A DNA stretch of 64,000 bases, taken from contig OX485803.1 of the NCBI GenBank assembly GCA_950295325.1, forward strand, positions 22,318,001 through 22,382,000, in the 5' to 3' direction. Below are positions 56,056-64,000 of this stretch, piece after piece (position 1 is the first letter of the stretch; the number at the start of each line of letters is the position of its first letter). The notes under the pieces are model-generated. The model did no database searches. It was not told the DNA's origin and saw nothing but the letters and a program-made list of their open reading frames with translations. The position numbers were made by a program, and so were the translations under genes. Source of the DNA: Polytrichum commune (lineage: Eukaryota > Streptophyta > Polytrichopsida > Polytrichales > Polytrichaceae).

Positions 56056-58210
56056 CAGATCACTCATCTTCTGTGAAGATTTTATTTACTTCTTGTAATT
56101 TTTTTATACATATACTAGATGTGAAGGCTTTGTTCTTCACTTCAATTCTTTGCTCCATGGAACCATCCCAGACCTCAACGCCTTACAATGAGGTTCATGG
56201 GCAAATCTTTACACTGCGGTTGGTTGAAGAGTCGTACAGTTATGAGATAGCACATTCCAATACACCTTCATTCTGATGTACAGTACACATAAATCTGATC
56301 AGTGAGCATTTCAAGAATGACAATCTTCTTCATTGAGAAGCCAGTCTCTTGAAAGCAAATAATGTATGTCTTGAGAGTATATTTCATGGGCCCATCTTAC
56401 CCTTTCAAGAATGCTATTTTGGTTAATGAAATTGCTATGGTTGCATTGCAAGGGGGGCCCATTTCTCGAGTTCGATTCAACAGGATTCAATTTCTAGATT
56501 TTAATCTAGGACATTCTCAAATCCCTTAATCAATATGTAGTGAAAACCTTGTGATTACACTTACAGTCTCGATTTAGTGTTAATCAAAGTCGTGTTGGTA
56601 ACTTTATCATGTAACTCGTCTGGACGCACCTAGCCCTCGTAAGTTTGCCTGGACATTGTGGTATGGAAGATTATCCCAATAACCTCAGACTTTGAGTGTG
56701 GCTAGAAACTATAATTTTTACACTAATATTTGAAGCAGATGGACCTTGTATTGCAAAATATGCATTTTTCTTTGAGAGGAGGTAGTGACATGTAAGATGG
56801 ACTCAGCTCATCACTGTAGATGGTGGAAGTGATACATGTACACAATTTACAGTGAATACTGTGGGCCACAATGTAAATGAGGAAACCAACACTAAAACAT
56901 TGAGGATATTAGTGTGGATGGACACTATATTTCAACCCAGAGTATATGATATCGTAGGTCTGCATTGTAGGTCACATTATTTCTATTCAATGGGAAATAG
57001 TGTGCATTTGGGAGACTTCCAACAAAATGAGATCCAATTCATATCCATCCTACTTGGGCGGTTTCAAAGTTAAGTTTATAATATTTAATTAATTTCTCAA
57101 AACATATGTCACAAAACTTATACATTGTCATTTTTTCAAAATAACATTTTCCTTGTTAAATGTTATTTATCTATAAATAGATGGTCCATATACTTTGGTG
57201 TTTAACAAAATGATATAGTTTCCATTAGAGCCACATGGGTAAGTCAAGTATTATACCGTATGTGGAGAGATTGATGCATAAACAATTCCCTTGGGTAAAA
57301 AGTTTCACACCATTTTTATGTGTGATGTTGTATATTGTGGGCCACAGTACAATGCATGGTAGGGTAAGTCACACTATAAGTGTGCCCACGATATTTGCCA
57401 TAAACGATGTAGTTTTGTGCAACCATCTTATGCCATATTGAGTATTTGATGCATTTTTTTGAGAATTACCATGGTCAACATAACACCACCCGCCAAACAA
57501 GTTACCTCAAAATTTGGGTGTGTGTATTGTGCTCCACAAGGATGATACAACCAAGATGTTATGTGGCAAGCAAAAGCTTATCGTTTTCTAAGTCAAGCAA
57601 CCATTTTGTAATGTTGTTTTTCTTATAGTACTAACTTCTAAATGGATACTCTTCAATGCCACATTAACATGCACATACAAGGTCAACATTGTTCTTAAAA
57701 GTTAAGGAATTGCAGTTTGTCCTCTTCATACTTTGACAATGCAAGAGAGATATGAGGTTATCATCAAAGGAAAACCGATCCAAGTGATTATTCACTCTAA
57801 CTGAAATAAATGGTGTGAAATATATAAAAAATATCTAAAATTAAGTAGGCAAAGCATAGCAATTGTTCTTTTGTTGCAAATATTTAGGAAAGGATAGTCA
57901 TACCAATCATTGACACAAAACATTATTTCATCCATTTCATCCATTTCAAACCTTCCTCAAAGAGGAAAGTAGTTTGAAGTGCCCATTCCATTTGTCCTCA
58001 CATACACAACCTCAAAACACACCAATCAGTTCGATTAACTATTTCAACCACTTGTGGGCTGAACTTAGACCAATATAGACAACATAGTTATTTGTAAAGT
58101 ATTTGCATCAAACTCTTGTTAAGGTGGCTAAAATGTGAGTTTGAGAGCTGTTGCATAAAAGTCACCCAAGTTTTCTTAGTGCTTAAATTATTACACATAA
58201 AGAGTGGTGT
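56056..58210. other. Intergenic DNA downstream of RecQsim
   Basis: The 3' UTR of RecQsim probably covers the first few hundred bases. Beyond it the DNA is AT-rich with no supported gene. Confidence 0.45.
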
Positions 58211-58500
58211 CAAGCTATTAAAATGCAACCTTCTACCTTATCCTACTAGGATGGGTGGACCAAGTTTGTCTTGCATAGACTAATTGGAGGTTTAGGACAG
58301 TGGATTCCATGGGAATACCTTATTCTAGATCCTCAAATTCTGTCAAATTTTTAGGATGGCAAGAAAAGGTCCAAAGTTTCACCCCACTTTCATAAATAGG
58401 GTTCGACACATGATAACCTAAATGAGCTCTTAATAGAAAGTTTTTTTCCAAAGAAGGATCAAACCCATGGTTTTGTCTCTCCTTAAGGGGCTTTACATAT
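58211..58500 (+). repeat. Dispersed repeat family B, copy 2
   Basis: Matches 13,552-13,825 in the same orientation, including TTATCCTACTA-GATGGGTGG, TCCATGGG, TATTCTAGATCCT, GATGGCAAGA and ACCCATGGTTTTG. No ORF. Confidence 0.65.
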
Positions 58501-59160
58501 AACTTCATTGATTACTCCAATTAGTGTGTGTGATACTAATTCCCAAAACATGCACTATTTACCCAAATCTCAAAATTGGTGAGGGCTATATATTTTAATT
58601 GAGTGATACTAAAATTCATAAATACATGCACATTTACCATAGATTTCAAGAAAATTAGTGTGTGCTCTAAGGTGTTTGTAGAGTGATATACACAAAATCA
58701 TATGCAAACACATGCTTGTCACACATGACATTACTTAGCCCTATGGTTGAGTTTAGTTTCTATAATTAGCATATAACAAGGGCCTCCACCGTCTTACCAT
58801 CATGGGAAGAAATTGATGCTGGTATGAATAATACGAATATTGTGAATAGTGCTACTATGAATAATAATTTCAGTGAATAATACCAAGAGAAATAATGCTG
58901 GTACTTTCAATGAATAGTATGTGCTCTGAATAGCGTTTTTGATGAATAGTGCTAGAATGAACAATGCTTCCTAGATCTTTTAATGACACTAGTTTCATAG
59001 TGTGAAGAAATTTAGTATCACCTCCACTAATTTCGCAAACGCACTATTAACCCTCCCTCACTCGTCGGGATAATCAGTGTAATATACCCATGCAAAGTAA
59101 GAAGGTGGCCACAACTTATAAAATGGTTGCTTGAGTCAAGAAATGTGAATACAGTGTCAG
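58501..59160. other. AT-rich intergenic DNA
   Basis: Contains a run of GAATA-type phrases (GAATAATAC, GAATAGTGCTA, GAATAGTATG) at 58,830-58,960 that looks like a degenerate short repeat. No gene. Confidence 0.4.
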
Positions 59161-59686
59161 ATGAATGAGGTATTATCATCCGTCACTCATCCATCCACTC
59201 GTTGGCTCTATTTTTCCCGGGTAGTGCTGCCCGAGGTGAAACTGCCCATCTCAGTGGAGTTCGACACAGGGGCTTAGGGTTTAACACTCCCTTTGTATTC
59301 TCGACTCATTTTGCTCAGATTTTCTTCTGCTGCTTCTTCTCAGTATTTCTTTCGAATTTTGATACTCTACTCCTCTCAATTCCTCGTGCCAATAATCACA
59401 TCATACTCGTATCCAGTTAGTGATTCTCATCACCAAAAAAAAAATCCTTTATGCATCAGGAACCCGCATTTAAAGCAAATCCAATTCGTTCACTAGCCGT
59501 TGCTCGGCTATCGCATCGAAGCCGTTTTCGAATTTTGATATCTCGAGGTGGAGATACAGTGCAGAGGATGCCATCGGTTCACAAATTCGTGTGTAAACAA
59601 CATCATGTCGTGAGAATTAGGGTTTAGTGCAACCCATTGTGAGCGTGTGGTGGTTTTGAGGTGTTGGATTGCGTATTAGGGAAACG
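59161..59686 (+). promoter_or_regulatory. Probable promoter and 5' UTR of the CYP71 gene
   Basis: Two telobox matches, GCTTAGGGTTTAAC at about 59,270 and ATTAGGGTTTAG at about 59,618, flank a pyrimidine-rich tract (TTCTTCTGCTGCTTCTTCTC). Teloboxes near the start site are common in plant housekeeping genes. The transcription start was not determined. Confidence 0.5.
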
Positions 59687-62600
59687 ATGGGGTCTCCGGA
59701 AGATGGCCCTGACGTCACAACGACGGGGGGAATTCCAGATGGAAAGAATGAATTGCCAGAAGGCCCCGTAGTAGGCCCTGGACCAGCTCGTCCATCTCGA
59801 CCTAAACGCCCTCTTGAATTTGAAAAGGCCTTTCTCGATGCAATGCCGTGCGCTCAAATGTAAGATTCTATTTCTGCAATCTTGCTTTTGCGTGTGGAGC
59901 GATATCCTTCAATTTTAAAGTTCTGGTGTTTAGAAAAGTATGAGCTCACATTGGCAATCACTTATGGCAACACAAAAAATTAGGGTTCATTGAGGCTTGG
60001 AAGCGAGTAATTTGAGTAGCCAAGTTTAAGTCCATGCTACAAAATTGCTGATCCTTAATACAAGCATACTTAAGAGATAGTCTACAGATGCCGTCCGCTT
60101 ATAATGTAAAAGTCATTTCTAGATTCTTAACTTCTGCAAGTGGTGCAATATCCTTGAATGTTAAGGTTTGCAATTGTGTTCAGAAAATTATGATCTCTCT
60201 TTGGCAATAAGGTAGACGTGTGCTATTCAGATACTTTTCTCAGTGCACCCACTTCTCGTAGGATATGGAACACGCAATTAGTGCGAGATAATTAGCAAGT
60301 CCAAATCGTACCTGTAGCTATTTGCCTCATAATTTTTTGGGCTCATATGAATATTTTATTTATTATCAAAGTGAAGATTCTTGTGCTCTTTAAATGCTCA
60401 TATAGGTCACCCCAATTATGTTGACTATTGAACCTAGAACGATTAGCATATTTTGAGCATGTAATTCAATCTCTTTCTGAACACATTATGCCTTTTTGGT
60501 GTCACTTCTTAGATTCTCACCAAATACCTCTCAAATAGGTGTCCAGATTATTGCCATGTTCGATTTAGGCATGTCTACCTTACCATTAGAAGGACCAAAA
60601 ATCAGGGTTCATTGAGGCACTGCTCGATGTAGGGCTTGGAAATGAGCAGTTCTAGTCTAAAATGTGAATTTGCTGATGCTTAATAACAAGCATACTCAAA
60701 AGATAATCTACAGATGCCCATGTTGTAGATTCTCGCATTTTTTAATTTTCCTACCCTTCTCTCTCTTGTGTAAACTCCTTGAACTTCTAAGCTCTACTTG
60801 GTAAAGATTACACTGCAAATTATATCGAATTATTTGTCAGAAATATCAGCTCTCATGTCCACTTACTGAATATAATTAAGAACATATGTTGTTAACTAAC
60901 ATGACAAAGCACGAAGTTTGGTTTTGTAGGTTTATTCAGATAGTAGAGCAAATGACATGACATTTTTGAGCTGTGTGATTGTGTGAAGGTATGAGAAGAG
61001 CTATATGCACCGGGATGTTGTAACCCATCTTGCTGTTTCGAGTGCTGACTTTTTCATCACTGGCAGTTGTGACGGTAAGTTATACCCTTCCCTGGTGTAA
61101 TATACGCCATACCCAAATTTAGGTGTTGGACCATTTAATGAGAGAATAATGGCAGCAGAAAACACCAGTAGTTTCTCAATCTACTTCATGATTACTTTTG
61201 GGGCAATCTTCTGTTCAACTGACAAATGGCGGTCTATCCAGGGCACATCAAGTTTTGGAAAAAGAAGGGCATGGGCATTGAGTTTGTAAAGCATTTTCGA
61301 TCACACCTTGGTCCAATTTGTGGGCTTGCTGTAAGTTTTCTTGGAATATTACTTACTGAAATTTTTCAGCCTGGTCTTTTTTTCTTGTTATCCCTTGTTA
61401 GTCCACATTAGATACCAAGCTTAGCTCACTTATTGTTGAGAAGATTTTAGCCCTACAACTTAACTCTCTTTGTTGTGGTTGTGAACCTTTGGAACGTCTA
61501 TCTAGGAGATATTTTGATTCTTGAATGTTTCTTTACTAGTTCATTTAGTTGTTTCCTGACACACAATGTCAAAAATCCTCTGAGGCTGCCAGATAGAAAA
61601 AAAAACTCCTCAATACAGCAGTGAATTTTGTTGCAACTAAATTTGTGTTTCTCTTCTTTTGTTACATGTGTATATTCAGTGGGGATTAGTTTCTATGTAC
61701 TGAAATGTGATAAATTTGTTCATGCAGGTAAGTCCAGATGGTTTGCTTTGTTGCACAATATCAGATGATAAATCTGCCAAGATTTATGATGTGGTAAACT
61801 ATGACATGATGGCAATGCTACGATTAACATTTGTACCAAAGGCAATAGAATGGGTTTTCAAGCAAGGAGATGCAAAGGCTAAGGTTGCAATAAGTGACAA
61901 GGCAACTCCACATGTTTACATATTTGATGCAAGATCTGGTAGTAATGAGCCATCTATTTCAAAGGATATCCACATGGGACCTCTAAAGGTCATGAAGTAC
62001 AATGCGGCATTAGATATAGTAGTGTCAGCAGATTCCAAGGGTTTGATTGAATACTGGTCCCCAGAAACTTTGGAATTCCCCACTCATAGGTACTCATCTA
62101 TCTATCTCCCTGCCTGCTTCTCTGTGCATTACAAATTTAGTTCCCTCTTGTGTGATTTATTAATCTTGAATTTCTGAGGCAGTATTCTTTTGAAGATTTA
62201 GTTGTTGACTATGAAATCCTTTTTCACCCTTGTGGCAATTTGAAGTTAGATTCCATTTAAGGAGGTTCTTGTACTTTGTAAAATCATTTGAGTATGGAGA
62301 GTTACCTGCCTGTGCTTTATAGACATCCACACAGTATTTGATATTGCAAGGTAATGTTGTTCTGTAATGTAGACACTGCATAATTATGTCAGGTTTTTCA
62401 CCAAAGTGATGGCTAGAATGAGTTTGTGTAATTGTGTAGTGTGCAGTTCAAGTTCAAGACAGATACTGATCTGTATTCACTTGCAAAAGCAAAGACAACC
62501 GTGTCCTCACTTGAGGTGTGTTATGTGTGCCGCTTATTGGCGATGTGTTCACTTTGCATCAAGAATCTTCTTGTTTTCTGTGAAGAGAATTTTTTATTTC

Positions 62601-64000
62601 AACGATTGGGTTCCAATATGTTAGAAATTTGTAGTTGTTTAACAGGGAGACCAGTCAACTGTTGGATGATGTTCCTATTGTGAGTGTTTTTTGCAATACT
62701 TTCTTAAGAATTCATCATCAATGAATAGGTGGGTGTCCTATGATTGATTGTGGACAGGTGAGCACTGATGGCAAGCAATTTGTAACCACATCCCCTGACC
62801 GGCGAATTCGTGTCTTCTGGTTTGCAACTGGAAAACTACGACGTACTTATGACGAGTCTTTAGAGGTATTTTTGTCATTTGAGTGAGTGCTAAGCCCCTT
62901 CCATTCTACAAAGTAGAATGAGACGGCGGCCCTCACCCAGTCTGCATAAGGTCTTAAGAAAAGGTCTTAACCTCAAGAACTGTAACAGTTCAAATTCTGG
63001 ACAAAGTCATTCCATGAGAAACCTTAAATAGTAATGAGTACTCAATAGAGGTCTTTTTGCTATGAGAAAGACCTGAAATGATTTTCTTTTGAGAAAACCT
63101 AAGGAAACAGTGATTGTCTATGATGTCCTATATATTAGTGGGGTTCAGGGACAGATTGGCTTCTTTACTTTAACTCTGGAGGGTCTTGCTTAATGTAGAG
63201 TTGATAGCAAGGCACTAATTTTTGAGGGAGGGATTCAGGTAGCTCAAGATCTGCAGAGAAGTGATGCCCTGTTGTACAGACTAGATGCCATCGATTTTGG
63301 GCGGCGGATGGCTGTTGACAAGGAGATTGACAAAACTGAAGGTGTCCCTTTACCAAATGCAATATTTGATGAGAGCTCCAACTTCCTCTTGTATCCAACA
63401 CTCCTCGGCATTAAGGTTTTCTTGCTCTCTGACTCTTTGACTGTGATTGTGGGTGTCTTGGTTGTGTTTAAATCTCATGGCATCCACTTTCTCTTAACAT
63501 GTATCTCAAGGCCTCTGTTTAGGAAGCATCTACGGAACACAGATAAGGTCACGTTCAATTACTCTTGAAAATCTTTGGATTGTTATAACCTTGTTCTAAA
63601 TGGGAGATTGAAGAACTGTAAAATAATGTCATGAAGTTGACTTCGCAACATAAACTCAGCAACTTAAGAGGTTGAAGAGCAGATTAAGATAAAGTGGCAG
63701 AGCACCTGTGAATCATATATGAGTCAACTTGCTGATTAACCAGAGATTGACTCGGATAAAAAAACCAGGACCATTAGTCACTTCAGATCAATGTGTGTAT
63801 ATGGTGCAGGTAGTCAACCTACATACAAACAAAGTGGCAAGGATCATAGGTAAGGTAGAGAATACTGAGCGATTTTTGAGAATTGCACTGTATCAAGGAG
63901 GTTACAGCACCAAGAAGGTGAAGAAGCTTCCTGCTGCAGCTGCAAATGTGAATGAGCAACGGGAACCACTCACAGATCCAACACTGCTGTGTTGTGCATT
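59687..64000 (+). CDS. CYP71: WD40-repeat cyclophilin CYP71/PPWD1 type, 5' part
   Basis: Exons seen: 59687-59859, 60989-61074, 61242-61330, 61728-62089, 62440-62515, 62758-62865, 63239-63415 and 63810-64000 (cut by the window end), giving about 420 residues in one frame with GT-AG introns. After an acidic and proline-rich start come WD40 repeats: [79 protein letters not shown]. The conserved tail ([51 protein letters not shown]) matches remembered plant CYP71 closely. The peptidyl-prolyl isomerase domain should lie beyond the window. Arabidopsis CYP71 acts in chromatin-based gene repression; human PPWD1 is spliceosome-associated. It is a cyclophilin, not a cytochrome P450 of the CYP71 family. 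Confidence 0.95.
59863..60830 (+). repeat. Diverged internal duplication in CYP71 intron 1
   Basis: AGGGTTCATTGAGGC plus the following 200 nt (GCTTGGAA-GAG, TTGCTGAT-CTTAATA, CAAGCATACT-AA-AGAT, CTACAGATGCC) occurs at about 59,983 and again at about 60,605. A shorter related unit (CTGCAA--, AATATCCTT-AA) occurs at 59,875 and 60,135. The intron thus grew by duplication. Confidence 0.7.

Noticed and set aside
59669-59686. Upstream start for CYP71 at 59,669
   Set aside because: That codon is TTG, not ATG. The first ATG in frame is 59,687.

Overview
This is nuclear DNA of a land plant: intron-rich genes with GT-AG splicing, a plant-type mitotic cyclin, RecQsim and CYP71 orthologues, plant transposon superfamilies and telobox motifs near probable 5' ends. 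AT-rich intergenic DNA, moderate introns and the style of the cytochrome P450 and LRR fragments suggest a seed-free plant, perhaps a moss, but the sequence does not prove it. All exon models below were read by hand from splice consensus, frame continuity and remembered family motifs.

Layout. 1-7.8 kb: AT-rich DNA with a GC-rich unidentified patch, a MITE and a decayed LRR gene split by a second MITE. 7.8-12.3 kb: a complete B-type cyclin gene (+) with its promoter. 12.4-19 kb: repeats, a Ty3/gypsy pol remnant split by a hAT-like MITE, and an unidentified broken ORF. 19.1-26.7 kb: pieces of a CYP71-clan cytochrome P450 pseudogene with a duplicated last exon; the gap between its second and third recognised exons holds an antisense, internally duplicated PPR remnant and a G-rich minisatellite. 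27.3-31.7 kb: a second complete cyclin B gene (-), so the two cyclins form convergent arms of a roughly 4.4-4.5 kb inverted repeat about 15 kb apart. 31.7-44.4 kb: a transposon graveyard (two hAT-related remnants, a Tc1/mariner-like remnant, an LRR (NLR-type) fossil split by a Tourist-like MITE, a CACTA element carrying a nested SINE, minisatellites). 44.4-56 kb: a complete RecQsim helicase gene (+). 59.7-64 kb: the 5' part of a CYP71/PPWD1-type WD40-cyclophilin gene (+), cut by the window end.

The intact genes concern cell division (two mitotic cyclins whose promoters share clusters of MSA-type AACGG motifs), DNA repair (RecQsim) and chromatin or splicing (CYP71). Nothing shows that they form one pathway. 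No CRISPR array, rRNA or tRNA gene was seen. No clearly new biological system is evident. The strongest unusual features are the inverted cyclin pair, several mobile elements with exactly readable target-site duplications, and two probable GC-AG introns in RecQsim.
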